Shown: piece after piece, positions 1 to 12,100 of the stretch | How the letters are laid out: every line of letters starts with the position of its first letter | How positions within the stretch are numbered: the stretch's first letter is position 1 | From: Hypericum androsaemum | Taxonomy: Eukaryota > Streptophyta > Magnoliopsida > Malpighiales > Hypericaceae | DNA: 64,000 nt | NCBI GenBank assembly: GCA_963995505.1 | Contig: OZ023192.1 | Span: forward strand, 10,399,001-10,463,000 | Direction of reading: 5' to 3' | Program-made: the position numbers and the translations under genes | Notes under the pieces: generated by a model | Told to the model about the DNA's origin: nothing | Database searches by the model: none | What the model saw: the letters and a program-made list of their open reading frames with translations, nothing else

Positions 1-759
1 TGATATGGGTTTAATCTATTCGAAAAAAAAATTGAGTTGTTGCCTAATAAATGTCAAGTTTGTGATTTAAAAAAAAGAAGAAGAAGAAAAGAATGAAAAG
101 TGGTGAAAAAGAGAAGTAAAAATGGAATAAGGCATGAATAAGATGGCGTGACTCGATCTACACGGTCTTAGGAAATGGGTGAATTGGGGAGTGTGCTTGA
201 ATTGTTAATGGTGAGGATGTTTAATATAGACGAGTGACTAGTTTGCATTTGTACAATGTCCTCGGATTGGGTGGTTTAACTACTATCCATATATTTTATC
301 TCACCTGTACCTCAGCCCCATTACAACCCGAATGAAAGTCCCCCTGATCACAAGCAATCTCACGACTTTGAGACATTGTTGAGTAGGACGTCAGATACTT
401 TTAAAAAAATCGGCCATGTACGTGAGAGACAGGAAGTTAAGCACTTATAAATTGTGAGCAAAAAATTTCTGAACTTCTGAGTGGTCAACATTGTAGTGTA
501 TTTTACATAGTGTTAATACTTGGTTAAATAATCTAGAGGCGAGGTGTCTACCGGTTTTTACTTTTTGTGTTTTGGTTAATGAACTAGCTAAGTTGTAGGG
601 TGATCTGTTGATGTGAGTTTGAGATTTTGAGGGGAGTTAAATTTTGAATTAATCATGCCAAGTCTTTTCCTTATTGCATTTTGATTTCTCTTGTGATGTT
701 GTTTAGTATCCCATAGTTGAGTTTGCTTGAGGACAAGCAATGATTCAAGTATGGGGGTG
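1..759 (+). mobile_element. 3' internal end of a Ty3/gypsy (Tat-like) retroelement, no coding left
   Basis: There is no convincing open frame here. The stretch ends in the block around 725-759 (GAGGACAAGCAATGATTCAA, then GTATGGGGGTG), the kind of sequence that precedes the polypurine tract and 3' LTR of plant Tat/Athila-type gypsy elements. The LTR starts directly after it. The rest of the element, including its 5' LTR, lies left of the window. The clade name is inferred from this motif only. Confidence 0.6.
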
Positions 760-1348
760 TGATGAGTGTGAAAACATTCATTATTTGCGTATGTTTTAGT
801 ATTGAATTCCTATCGTTTCTAGTAGGTTTACGTGTTATTCGATGTTAATATCTCTTATTTCGTATTATGTTTGTTTTCGTGTAACCTCTTAATTTTTATT
901 ATGTTTCTTTCATGTTTATTGCTAGAAGTCCTTGTGAGATGAGAGGGAGGATGTTGGTACACCATTGCTTCATGTTGAAGTTATCGGAGTGGCCTAAAAG
1001 ATTGACGCTTGATCGGGCACTCAAAGATGTGGACGAGTTTGACCTCTTGTGACTTAAATGCAGATAACTTTCTCATCCAAAGATCGATGGAGGCAAGCTT
1101 GGTGGCTCTGGAAAGCAGACATCCTAGGCTACACATTTGTCTCAAATGGGCTTCATCAAATTCGAAGCCTAAAAGGGATAAAAATTACGTCCAATGTCGA
1201 GCTTTAATTCTGCCAGCAAATCTGGACGAATTTGGCCAAAAATTCAAGAACCTTTATGGACCATGAGTGCCTTTCTTTCTTTCACATGGCTGAAAACTTG
1301 ACTGCCTTGTATAAATAATTCTCCTTGGTGTTCCTTGTTGGAAAGAAG

Positions 1349-1432
1349 AGCTTTCCACCTCCAAAGTAAAGTTTTCCACCTCCAAAGAGCTTTCCACCTC
1401 AAAAGAAAGGCTTTCCAACTCAAAAGAAAGAA
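1349..1432 (+). repeat. Degenerate CTTTCCACCTC tandem repeat in LTR U3
   Basis: About five imperfect copies of a 16-21 bp unit built on CTTTCCACCTCCAAAG, roughly 60-140 bp upstream of the LTR TATA box. The position suggests a U3 enhancer-like repeat, but that role is inference. Confidence 0.55.
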
Positions 1433-1494
1433 TATTCATCCATCCACCTTCTCTTTTGATGAATGAGTGAAGAAAAAGCTCTCATCTCATTCAC

Positions 1495-1503
1495 TATAAA
1501 TAG
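1495..1503 (+). promoter_or_regulatory. TATA box of the LTR promoter
   Basis: TATAAATAG preceded by CATTCAC and followed by GAGGGAATTG, in the middle of the LTR, where a U3 promoter is expected. R would begin about 30 bp downstream. Confidence 0.6.
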
Positions 1504-2416
1504 AGGAGGGAATTGCTCTCTTTGGGATATCTAGTTTTTGAAGAATATAGTTGGAGATTGAGAGTTGTGAGGAATACCAAGAAGGAGCACCATTGGAGGA
1601 ATGATAGAAGAAAGCTTGAAGAAGGATGCTTGAGGAAGCTCTTGACCACATCTTGAGTTTTCTCTATCTCTCTCTTTAATGTTATTTTCTATCATTTTCT
1701 TGTATAAGTTTTCTTCTTGTATGAACATGACTTGCGAGTAGTTTTTCTTGTGAGTACGATGCTTTAATTATGTGATTACTTATCTATGTTGGGTTATGGT
1801 TTGATCATCTTTCGTAGTAGTTGTCAATTGATGATCATAATGCTTAATCTAACTTGATCACTTAGATTATGATGTTAGTTGATGATAGTGGACCGAAAGG
1901 CATTAAATTCAACGAAATGATCAATTGACATATTCTTAGGTATTAATGAGACATCTTGATACTAAGGGATAACTCACGAGGAGTTAACTTTATAATTGAG
2001 TTTAGCTTAGTTCACGATCTAATTAATGAGCGAAAGCGTTAGTTGGTATTCGTGAACTATTCTAGGTTAGTTTTATCGACTTAATGAGCGAAAGCGTAAG
2101 GAGGATGCATTAGAACACTCCGGGTACTAGTTAGAACTTCATAAATAACCATGATCTTGACATAGATAGGTAGTCCATAAAAGCATCGTGCTCTCTTTAT
2201 TTCATTAAAGTACAAACCGTCTATTTATATTTCTTAGTTTACTTATTGTCTTGCAACCTCATATCATTCTTTACTTTATGAACTTGTTTCAATTTGGCTA
2301 CATACGATTGGTTATTTTAATTTTCATGTTCTATCTCTCTCAGTTCAAGAACCTTACTTATACACTATACTATTTATTTGTACGTTAAATTATTTAGCAA
2401 ATTTGCGTACGTCACA

Positions 2417-3666
2417 ATGCATTTCTCCATAGAGACTTGGAGGAAGATGTCTACATGGTGTTACCTCTGGGTTTATTAATTTCTCCCTCTGATGTTGGCA
2501 AAGTTTGCAAACTAAAAAAATCTCTATATGGCCTTAAGCAAGCTAGTCGTCAGTGGTTCTTTAAGCTGACACAAGCATTGCTCCAAGCATGTTTCCTGTA
2601 GTCTACTAATGATCACTCTCTTTTTACTAAGGTTGTAGGATAATCTTTTACAACAATACTTGTTTATGTTGATGACATTATTTCGACAGGAAATGATCCT
2701 TCTGCAATTGATGGTGTTAAAGCTTATCTTCACACACACTTCAAACTCAAAGATCTTGGCATTATGAAATACTTTCTGGGTTTGGAGATAGCTCGCAGAA
2801 TAGATGGCCTACATCTCAATCAGCAAAAGTATACATTAAAACTCTTGAAAGTTATTGGTTACCTAGAGTGTAAGCCATCTGATACACCTACGGATTTTAG
2901 TTGTAATCTCACTAGTACTTCATATACTCCTCTTGATGATGATCCCAAAATTGAGGAAGATGATGATTTCCAAATCACTCTGGATCAACCTGTCACTTCT
3001 ACTGCTTACAGACAATTAGTTGGCAAGCTTCTTTATCTCACAACAACACGGCCAGATATATGCTTTCCAGTTCAGCAATTAAGCTAATTTATGTCTTGTC
3101 CAAGTGATTGTCACTTAAAAGCTGCATTCAGAGTTTTTCGTTATCTTAAGGGTAATCCAGGTTATGGTTTGATATTTTCTGTTGTTCCTGATCTTAAATT
3201 GAAGGTATATTGTGATAGCGATTATGCTACATGTGAAGAGAGTAGATGATGAATCACAGGCTATGCTGCCTTTCTTGGCAATTCATTGGTCTCTTCGCTA
3301 TCTAAGAAGCAACCTACTGTTTCTAGATCATCTTCAAAAGCCAAGTATCGAGCCTTATCTTCTATTAGCTACATATTACAATGGTTACGATATCTCTTGG
3401 CTAATTTTCATGTTCCTATCCCAGGACCAAGCCTTATCTTCTGTGATAGCCAGCCACCAATCTACATAGCTGAGAACCCCATATTTTATGAACGCATGAA
3501 GCACATAGAGATCGACTGCCACGTCATTCATGAATGGATTCAGCGAGGTATTGTTCACCTTTTTCACATTCCTACAGAACACCAACCTGTTGACCTGTTT
3601 ACCAAGCCGTTGCTCAAACAATTAACAAAGGCATTATTATTTGGTGTCCAAGTTGGAAATGTGTAG
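2417..3666 (+). pseudogene. Ty1/copia pol fragment (reverse transcriptase C-terminal half and RNase H)
   Basis: The frame reads [34 protein letters not shown] (the YVDD catalytic box), FKLKDLGIMKYFLGLEI, then KPSDTPTDF, YRQLVGKLLYLTTTRPDI and the RNase H end LFTKPL. This order is typical of Ty1/copia Pol. Several stops and frameshifts (CFL*STND, LS*FMSC, a stop in the RNase H region) show it is dead. Its 5' part is cut off by the gypsy LTR at 760-2416. A G-rich polypurine tract at 3684-3690 follows the stop, as expected just before a 3' LTR. Confidence 0.85.
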
Positions 3667-3690
3667 CCTACATATTCCAACTTGCGGGGG

Positions 3691-3930
3691 TGTCTTAAAA
3701 TATATGGACTCCAGGCCTTTTACTTCTACTCAACAAAGCAGGCCCAATAACATTAGAAAAATATCTGTTTTGTTTGTAGATAAGTTTCCCTTCCAACTTC
3801 ATCTCTCTCTCGATAGTTCCCTCTTGTTCTTCCTTCAATTTTTAACCCATCAAATCCAAGTTTTTTCTTAAGATGGTGCCCCGATCGGAGGACAGAAATT
3901 AAAAAACCATTGATCTTGTCTTGAATCTAA
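3691..3930 (+). mobile_element. 3' LTR of the copia element (right edge approximate)
   Basis: It begins TGTCTTAAAATATATGG directly after the polypurine tract CTTGCGGGGG. The right end is not certain; AACA near 3929 is the best candidate. The 5' LTR is outside the window, so the length cannot be confirmed. Confidence 0.5.
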
Positions 3931-4385
3931 CAAATATAATTTTTTCATTTAATCCAATTTTTATCATCTGTTTTCTAAATTTTTGGATTATGTTCTTTGT
4001 AGATTTTGTGGTATTTTGCTTCTAATAAAGAAGAAGATGGCATTATTTTGTTTTTGGGTTTTGTTCTAGATTAGTTTTTTGGGTTTTGTGGCTATGATGT
4101 TTCAGGGTTGGTGGTGTTTGGGCTATGGTGTTTAGGAGTTCAACGTAGAAGACCAAATGGAGGAGAGAGGGATAAGGGAAGAAATGACTTTTTTAAAATT
4201 TTTTTGAAAGCGTAAAAGGGTCATAAAAAATTTGTGTTGACCGCTGACATCAGCGGTGGACCCGCTAGAGACATGAGAGTTCTATTTTACCGAAGTCAGA
4301 GGACGAAAAATGGGTTTTAAAATAGTAAGGAAACTGGTGATTTTGTCAAACTCCAGAGACCTGAGGGTAATTTATACTTTTTAAC
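3931..4385. other. Intergenic; one terminal-repeat remnant of a Mutator-like element
   Basis: No gene seen. About 4180-4380 ends in CTCCAGAGACCTGAGGGTAA, the same style of terminus as the Mutator-like inverted repeats found at 6919 and 15210. No opposite end was found, so this is a remnant. A short palindrome, CCGCTGACATCAGCGG, lies near 4240. Confidence 0.4.
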
Positions 4386-5395
4386 AAATACAAATATTTT
4401 TACATATTTTACAAATTCGAAAAATATTTTAATATACAGTAAAACCTCTTTAAAGTGATCTCCTCTAAAGTGATAACCTCTCTAAACTAATAAAAGTCCC
4501 GGTCCCAAGTCGGGACGAGTGTAAAAATTTAATAACTCCTCTATCGTAATAATTAATACTTTTTTAGAAAATATTTTAGAAAATGTTAGTATAAAATCTC
4601 GGTCCCAATTTTCGCATAAAGTGATATTTTTGAATAAATACATATATTTTTACATACTTTGCAAATTTGTAAAATATTTTAAGATACTAGTTTGTACTAA
4701 ATTTGCTTATTTGATAACTTTTACATCATCATTCATCTTGTGAATTGTCTTCAAATGGTTCTCGTGGTCGCCATCTTGCTGTAAAAAGTTTCTTCAATCG
4801 AGTGTAGCAGAATAACACTACTCTCGATTGAAATATAAGCTAAATTTTTATGTATCTCGTGACTAATTATTATTTTTTATGAGATAATAATTGTAATTAT
4901 TATTAATATATTTTTTGGAGACTCGAATGTGGTCAAATAAATCTTTATAATTTTTTGTTGTTTTAAATACATAGAAGATATTTTTTGTAGTAAAAAATGT
5001 AAACATCTCTTATGTGATAACCTCTCTATAGTGATAATTTTCTCCGGTCCTAACAATATCACTTTAGAGAGGTTTTACTGACTAATTTGTGTTAGATTTG
5101 CTTGTTTGATAAATTTTACATCGTTATTCATCTTCTTAATTATTTTCAAATGATCCTTGTGATCATGGTCTTGTTATAAAAAACTATCCCAATCTAGTGT
5201 AACATTTGCATAATGTTATAAGCTGAAATGTTATGTGACTTGAATATAGACAAATGAATTTTTCGATATTTATGTATTATTGCTCAAAAACTTAATTTTA
5301 ATAATTCTTGAAAAAAAATATAAAATGTAATAACTTTTCTAAAGTCATATTTTTCTCCAAACTTAACAATATTAATTTAGAGATATGTTTAAAAC
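4386..5395 (+). mobile_element. Outer copy of a pogo/Emigrant-like MITE, split by 4437-5080
   Basis: The pieces 4386-4436 and 5081-5395 read together as an interior and right half of the same family as the inner copy: ATTTTTACATATTTTACAAA on the left and CTAATTTGTGTTAGATTTGC on the right match consecutive parts of the inner element (about 4640-4720). The right terminus is eroded (TTTAGAGATATGTTTAAAAC) and the left half is missing before 4386. Confidence 0.65.
4437..5080 (+). mobile_element. Pogo/Emigrant-like MITE (inner copy)
   Basis: The termini are inverted: CAGTAAAACCTCTTTAAAGT on the left and, reading inward from the right, CAGTAAAACCTCTCTAAAGT. That terminus is characteristic of the plant Emigrant/Lemi1 pogo-like family, which uses a TA target. 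TA precedes the left end; the right flank shows only A, so one base of the duplication appears lost. It carries no coding frame. Confidence 0.8.
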
Positions 5396-5733
5396 CTGAC
5401 CAATTACATAATGGTCGCAACAGTTATTCACGTACTTACTTTATTTATTAGAAATTTCGACAAGTAAATAGGCGGGAATAGGGAAAAAAAAAAGATAAGA
5501 GATCAAAAAGATAATGAAGGTGAAGCAATTAGGAAAAACTTTTTGGGAGATTTCCAACATTGAGCACGACCTCAACGCCTCCATGTAATGGGCCAAACAC
5601 AAGTTTATTGGGCATTCAAATCTGAACATTTGGGCCTGTCCTTGATCTGTCAATGGTCCCTGAGCCCAGGTCAACACGTCCTTCATAAGCTATTGTAAAG
5701 AAGGCCTTAATAAGAGGGGGAAAAAACCAGATG
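5396..5733. other. Intergenic, no feature recognised
   Basis: AT-rich sequence. A minus open frame (5441-5686) has no recognisable domain and is not supported as a gene. Confidence 0.5.
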
Positions 5734-5741
5734 CTATAGAT

Positions 5742-6564
5742 TAGGGGTGTGCAATCGGTATATACCGATTTCGAATACCGAATACCGAATAGTCAAAAAA
5801 CTCAATACCGATCCCGAACCAAAATTATTTTGGTATATATCGAATACCGAATTAAAATTTCGGTATTATACCGAAAATTCCGAAAATACCGAAATTTTCA
5901 AAAGAGAAATAATCCATCGTTAATACCGAAGTTATTTCATCTACCCGAGGGAATACAATGAGCGCAATCACACTTCTCTTAGGGATAACTCATATCAATT
6001 CCACCTAATTTGAAAAATCCCCAAATATTAAACCCTAATTTCATTTTTACAATTTGAAACCTAATTTATACCTGACTTGGAGAGTGAGAGTGGTGGCGGT
6101 CGGGGGGAGGTGTGACCGTGGCCCGTGGTGGTGGCGGCCAAGGGGAGGTGTGGCCGTCCGCCCGTCTGTGGTGGTTGTGCGCCCATTTTTGTGATTTGTG
6201 AATTGTGAGGGTGAGAAGAAGAGAGCAACGTCTGTGAGAGAGAAGAAGAGGAAAAGGGGAAAAAGAAAATGGGGAGGTGTTTCTGGGAGTATATTGTGTG
6301 TGGGCTCTTTATATAGCTAGAAAAATTTCATTTTAGTACCTCCTTTTATAGTTGGTAAACTAACACTTTAGTACTTCGATATTTTCGGTATTACCGAAAT
6401 AATACCGGTATATACCAAAATTATACCGAATACCGAAATTCACTGAAATTTCCCAAAAGTCGATACCGAATTAAATTCCGTATACCGAAATACCGATCCC
6501 AAAATCCCGAATACGGAAAAAATACCAAAAATCCCGAATACCGAATACCGAATGCTCACCCCTA
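5742..6564 (+). mobile_element. Non-autonomous hAT-like element, 823 bp, perfect 8-bp TSD
   Basis: It begins TAGGGGTGTGCA and ends with the inverted form TGCTCACCCCTA. Identical 8-bp direct repeats CTATAGAT flank it at 5734-5741 and 6565-6572, the hAT target size. Both ends are packed with the motif ATACCGAA and its inverse over about 200 bp, as expected for subterminal transposase-binding repeats. The middle (about 6060-6300) is GC-rich and G-biased, unlike the rest, and has no clear frame. No transposase is encoded. Confidence 0.9.
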
Positions 6565-6572
6565 CTATAGAT

Positions 6573-6918
6573 TGAGCAGGTTCAACGCTTTTCAGTTTTT
6601 TCCCCTCATCCCTAGCACAAATATCCTATGGCATAATATTTTACTTCAAAAAATAATAAAACCTAGCTAAATTAATATTTCATAAATTATTAATTCAATT
6701 TACTTTCATAAAAAAGAATTTAATATCTATTTCTTACTATACATTTTTGGTTTATATTACCTATTATCCAGCGTTGTAGCTAAGTTGTTTCAATACATTA
6801 AGAAAAGTGAGCAAGGTGAATATACAAATAAAAGGAGGACTTGACGTACTAGTAAAGTGTAAGAGCTATAAATTAATAAGTTATTAATTTATTAATTGAA
6901 TTAATAATTTTATAAATT
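6573..6918. other. Intergenic AT-rich spacer, no feature recognised
   Basis: No open frame, repeat or RNA gene could be supported between the hAT-like element and the long inverted repeat starting at 6919. Confidence 0.5.
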
Positions 6919-7365
6919 GGGGAAATTGCCCCAGGTCTCTGGCTTATATCGTAATTAAGGTTATGGTCCTTACTATTCAAAATAGTATTTTGCCGTCCCT
7001 GATTTTTGTAAAAATGTTGGTCTCAGGTCCTTGGCTGATTTCAACACTCTATTTTCTCTTTTTTTTCATGTGAAATAACATTTATACCCTTACAAAAAAA
7101 TCATCTTCACCTCACGAACAAAAACATCAAGAAAACTTCTAATTAATTAAACAACAGACTAAACCATGCCAGAAATCCAAAAAGTAACTCGTCATTGCAC
7201 GCTCTTGGGAAATCTAAGAATAACAACTACATCAACTACTAAATTCTTCCTTGAAAATGGTTTCAGCAGATCCTTCATCCCTCTGTCAAAAATCAAGTAT
7301 ATAAACCAAAAAATCAAAAATCCTTCGTCCCCCTGTCAAAAAGCAACCATAACCAAGAACATCTA

Positions 7366-7613
7366 TGTTATGATAGAAAGACGGATTTGTAATAGGACCA
7401 AATGTATAGTGACTAATCTGTAATTGTAGCTTAAGCTGCCTTAGTCAAAGGGTATAAATATGAGGCTTAGAATTAGTTGGAACTATCATGAACTTTGTAC
7501 ACCAGCTGGCTCTTAACGGGTTACATTCCCGCTTTCTCTCTCTCTCTAACTACTTCTATCTCTATTTCTTGATTTCCATAGATTTTTCCAAATTCTACGG
7601 TTCTACCTTAACA
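7366..7613 (+). mobile_element. 5' LTR of chromovirus-type gypsy element (248 bp)
   Basis: Starts TGTTATGATAGAAAG and ends TTCTACCTTAACA, matching the 3' LTR at 12624-12877. A TATA-like GGTATAAATATGAG lies near 7450. The next bases, TTGGTATATGTGC, are a degenerate initiator-Met tRNA primer site. The 5-bp flank is ATCTA, against ACCTA on the far side: a target duplication with one mismatch. Confidence 0.9.
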
Positions 7614-9107
7614 AATTGGTATATGTGCCCGCAATCCTCGGACGAATTACGGGCTATGGCGAAGTCAACAAAGGTGGACGAACAGTTCAAGGCATTGGAA
7701 AATTTTTTTTCCTCAAAGGTAATAAATTTGGAGAGGAATATGGATGCGAGGCACAACGAGGTCGAGGATCGATTGAAGGAGAATACGACTCGATTGGAGG
7801 AGAACACGAGGCGGTGGGAAGGAATAGAAGCTCGAATGGAAGCAATGATGGAAGCGATGAGGAAGGAGATCGCATAGGGCTTCAAGAACGTTGGCGCAAA
7901 GGAGAAGAGCGTCGAAGAGGACCGCCGTTGCCATTCTCTCCTACTTCCAACTCCACTGGGAAATGTCTGAGGAGAAGTATGAGGTTCATCGTGGTACGAA
8001 AACTTCCACTCGAATGCGGTAGGAGATGGGCCGAGGAGCTGCGCGAGTAGTGGTTGCCCCCACGACAATGGAGAGGTTAACCAAGCTCGAGGTCCTCCTT
8101 TGGAGATGGGTAATGAGAACTACCAGGTACCAATTCCTTTTGCTAAATTGGATATTCCATTATTTTCTGGCTAGAACCTTAGGAGTTGGATTCGAAGATG
8201 TGAGAAATATTGTGAGTTAAACAGGGTACCTGAGGATAGGAAGGTTGGGTTTTATTCTATGTATCTGGATGAGAAGGTAGATACTTGGTATCTTTCTTGG
8301 AAAATAGGAAACCCTGAGGCTACATGGACTGAGTTTGTGGAGGCCTTGAATTTCATATTTAGTGATCAAGGTTATGAGACCCTAGTTAGGGAGTTCAATC
8401 AGTTGAAATAACTAGAGATTGTGGAAGAGTATGTCACTAAGTTTGAAGAGTTAAGAAGCTTGATGCTGTTGGAGAATAGGACTCTTCCAGATAGGTATTT
8501 TTCGTCAAGCTTCATGGCTGGATTAGAAGAGGGAATCAGGTCATTGGTTTATGCTGCCAGACCTGCTTCATTGGTAGAAGCCATGAGGTTGGCTAGATTG
8601 AATGAGAGTGCTGTCCAGGCCCTATTCAAGAAGAGTCAACCTTATAGAAGTAGCTTTGGGAGTAGTCAGTCCATATACAATTATTTTGCTACTCACAAAC
8701 CTAGTAACTCTGCTAGTAACACTAATAGGTTCAACTTTGGTGGGGGAAGAGTTAATTCTGGAACCAACAGTGCTGCTAGCAGTTTTGGCAGTAGCAACAA
8801 TAGAGGGACGAGTGGAGACCCAAATTGTTGGACATGTGGTGAGAAATACTTCTGGGGACATGTTTGTTCTAACACCAAGAAACCTGCCCTGAATTTGATG
8901 GAGGAAGGATTAGGATGGCAGAGTCCTGTACCAACTGAGGAGGAGTTGTTAGATAAAGAATGGGTTGAAGGGACTGCCATTATGTCTTTACAAGCAGTAG
9001 CAGCCATTGATATTGAGGATGGTAATGGACCACTAAAGGTGAAGGGTAGGTGTATGGATAAATCATTGCTAGTATTACTTGATCTGGAAGCACTTTTAGC
9101 TTTGTAG
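7614..9107 (+). pseudogene. gag region of the chromovirus-type gypsy element
   Basis: A coiled-coil-like N-terminus (LERNMDARHNEVEDRLKENT, about 7730-7875) is followed, after frame breaks, by the capsid-like part at 8421-9107 (EYVTKFEELRSLMLLENR, FMAGLEEGIR). This ends in a zinc-knuckle-like CWTCGEKYFWGHVC, the noncanonical C-x2-C-x7-H-x-C form seen in many plant chromovirus gags. The frame then enters the protease region and breaks at LLVLLDLEALLAL*, where a protease would read DSGST. Multiple stops and shifts make it non-functional. Confidence 0.8.
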
Positions 9108-12100
9108 ATAGTACTGTAGTACATTCTCTTGGGCTAAAATCTGAGGCCATCCCTAGTGTTGTGGTATCAATTGCTAATGGAGATAGGATGACTAGCAATA
9201 AGCATTGCAAGAACTTCAGTTGGGAGATAAGAGGACAGTAGTTTAAGAGTGATTTGAGATTACTTAGATTGGGAGGATATGATATGGTGTTGGGAACTGA
9301 TTGGATGAAATGAGATAAACCATGAACATCTGTAGAGTTTGATTTTTGGCAAATGCAAGCTACTATTAAAAGGGATGGCAAGTCTACTGTGTTAAAGAGC
9401 ATGACTAAGGAAGAGCTAAGTCAGTTGCAGGTGCTCCAACCAGCTCCTTCATCAGCTTCCCTTTCTCTGATGGAATGTTCCCAGATACAGAGGTCTCTAG
9501 ATAAGAAAAATGGTAATAGCTTAGAGGAGATTTATTGGGTGGTGGAAGATCAGTACCTAAAGTTAAAAGCCAGGGTTACTAAGATGAGTATGGATCCTGC
9601 CTGCATAAGTTACTAGCAAAATTTGAAGATGTGTTTGCAGAACCATCTTCTGTTCCACCACAGAGAGACTTTGACCATAAAATCTTACTGAAATAGGTTC
9701 CCAACCTGTAAGTATCAGACCTTATAGGTATTCCTACTACTGAAAGACTGAGATTGAGCAGCAAGTGAAAGCTCTACTATATGCAAATTGTATTCAGCCA
9801 AGCAAAAGTCTCTTTGCTTCTCCAATTCTGTTAGTCAAGAAGAAGGAATGCAGTTGGAGGATGTGCATTGACTACAGACAACTGAATAATTTGACCATTA
9901 AGAATAAATTTCCCATCCCTATGATAAATGACCTCTTAGATGAGCTGCATGGAGCTGAAGTATTTTCTAAGTTGGACCTTAGATCATGGTATGATCAGAT
10001 TAGGATGAGGATGGAAGATATACCCAAAAATATATTTAGAACTCATCATGGACACTTTTCAAAGTAATGCCCTTTAGCCTTACTAATGCCCCAACAAGCT
10101 TTCAAGCTTTGATGAATTCAATATTTGGTGGTCATCTTAGAGACTTCATACTTGTATTCTTTGATGATATACTAGTGTATAATAAGTCTATGAGTGAACA
10201 CTTGCATCATTTGAGGGTGGCATTAGAGATCTTTAGAGACCAGCGGTTCTTTGCCAAAAGAAGCAAATGTTCTTTTGAAGCTCAGGAGGTTGAATATTTG
10301 GGATATGTCATGTCCAAATATAGGGTGCAGACTAACCCACAGAAGATTGAAGCCATGGTGAGTTATCAATCCCCTAGGAATGTATCTGATTTGAGAAATT
10401 TTTTGGGTATGACAGGTTACTATAGGAAGTTTATCAAGGATTATGGTCAGACTTTGAGACCGTTGTTTGATTTGCTGAAAAAGAATGGCTTTGAATGGAG
10501 TTATAAGAGTGAGGAATCTTTCCAGCTCTTGAAACAAGCTATGATATCAGCTTCTGTGCTTGCATTGCCTGATTTTACGAAGAAGTTTGTGGTTGAAATT
10601 GATGCTTGCCAGAATGCAATGGGAGCTGTGCTGATGCAAGAGGGTTGACCAGTAGCATATTTGAGCCAAGCTTTCTGTCCCAGGAATGCGGGGAGATCTG
10701 TGTATGAGAAAGAGTTGTTGGCTGTGTTGACTGCAATAGATATGTGGTGACCTTACTTGGAAAAGGTCATTTCACTATTAGAATGGACCAGTCTAGTATT
10801 AAACACTTGTTTGAGCATCATATTCACACTAGTTTGCAGAAGAAAGCAATATCTAAGCTCACGGGGTTGGATTTTTCTATATGTTATAGAAAGGGCAAAG
10901 AAAATGTAGTCATAGATGCTCTTCCCAGGAAGGATTATCCATCTCAAGATGATTGTTTTGCCATCTCTGTTATGCAACCCGATTGGCTTGCTAAGATTCT
11001 GGAGTCATATGTTGGGAATGAGGAGATACAACAACTTCAAACAGCCTTACTGGTAGCTCCTGGATTCATTCCTCACTATGAGTTACAGGAAGGACTACTG
11101 AAGTATAAAAGGGAAGTTTGTGATTGGTAAATCTGGACCTTTGAAGGCTCAATTGGTAGAGAAAATGCACAACTTTGCTTTTGGTGGCCATTCTAGAATT
11201 AATGGCAGCTACCAAAGAATCAAGAGACTCTTCCATTGGGTGGGAATGAAGAGTGATGTGCAGAAAGTGGTATCACAGTGTACCATTTGCAAGCAATGCA
11301 AATCTGAGAGTGTTGCCTTGCCAGGTCTCTAGCAACCCTTGCCCATTCCTGAGGGAGCTTGGCAGGAAATTTCATTAGATTTCATTGAAAGGCTCCCTGT
11401 GTCTCAGAAGAAGGACTCAATCTTGGTGGTTATGGACAGGTTTACTAAATATGCACATTTTCCCCCTGTCTCATTCTTATAGTGCATTACAAGTTACAAA
11501 AGTGTTGTTAGATGAAGTTTGTAAGCTCCATGGATTGCCCATTAGCATAGTGTGTGATAGGGACAAGCTGTTCACTAGTAAGGTATGGCATGAGTTATTT
11601 CAGTTGATAGGAGTTAGGGTGAATTTAAGTACAACTTATCATCCACAATCAGATGGACAAACAGAGCGTGTGAACAGATGTCTTGAGACCTACTTGAGGT
11701 ATTTTTGTTTTGAAAAACCCAAGGACTGGAGTAATTGGATTTCTTTGGCTAAATTATGGTACAATATTAACTACCACCAATCCTTGCAGATGACACCATT
11801 TGAGGCATTATATGGTTATGTACCATCTGAGTTTCTAGGACTGAGAGTGCAACAGAGTATAGTTGCATCAGTGGATGAGTTCTTGGCTGAGAGAAGCAAG
11901 GCACTACAGATTATTGCTGCCAACTTGAAGATTGCACAGCAGCGAATGAAGGTACAAGCAGATACAAAGATAAGTGAGAGATCCTTCCAGGTGGGAGATT
12001 GGGTTTACTTAAAGCTTCAACCCTATAGACAATCATCAGTGGCTACAAGGAGAAATTTGAAGCTGACAGCTAAGTTCTATGGTCCCTTAAAGATTCTGCA

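Larger units (their letters stand above)
760..2416 (+). mobile_element. 3' LTR of the Tat-like gypsy element, inserted in a copia pol gene
   Basis: The LTR runs from TGATGAGTGTG, right after the G-rich tract, to CGTACGTCACA. It is about 1.66 kb, long as expected for Tat/Athila types. Immediately after it the copia reverse transcriptase frame continues (NAFLH, then LEEDVYM), so this element is inserted in that gene. Short open frames inside (1009-1266, 1531-1728) look like chance. The partner target duplication lies outside the window and cannot be checked. Confidence 0.7.

Noticed and set aside
1009..1728. Short proteins inside the Tat-like LTR
   Set aside because: No domains and no conservation signal; LTR sequence with chance frames.
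7595..8068. Minus-strand 157-residue frame over the gypsy gag
   Set aside because: Antisense to the gag coding sequence with low-complexity Ser/Pro composition.
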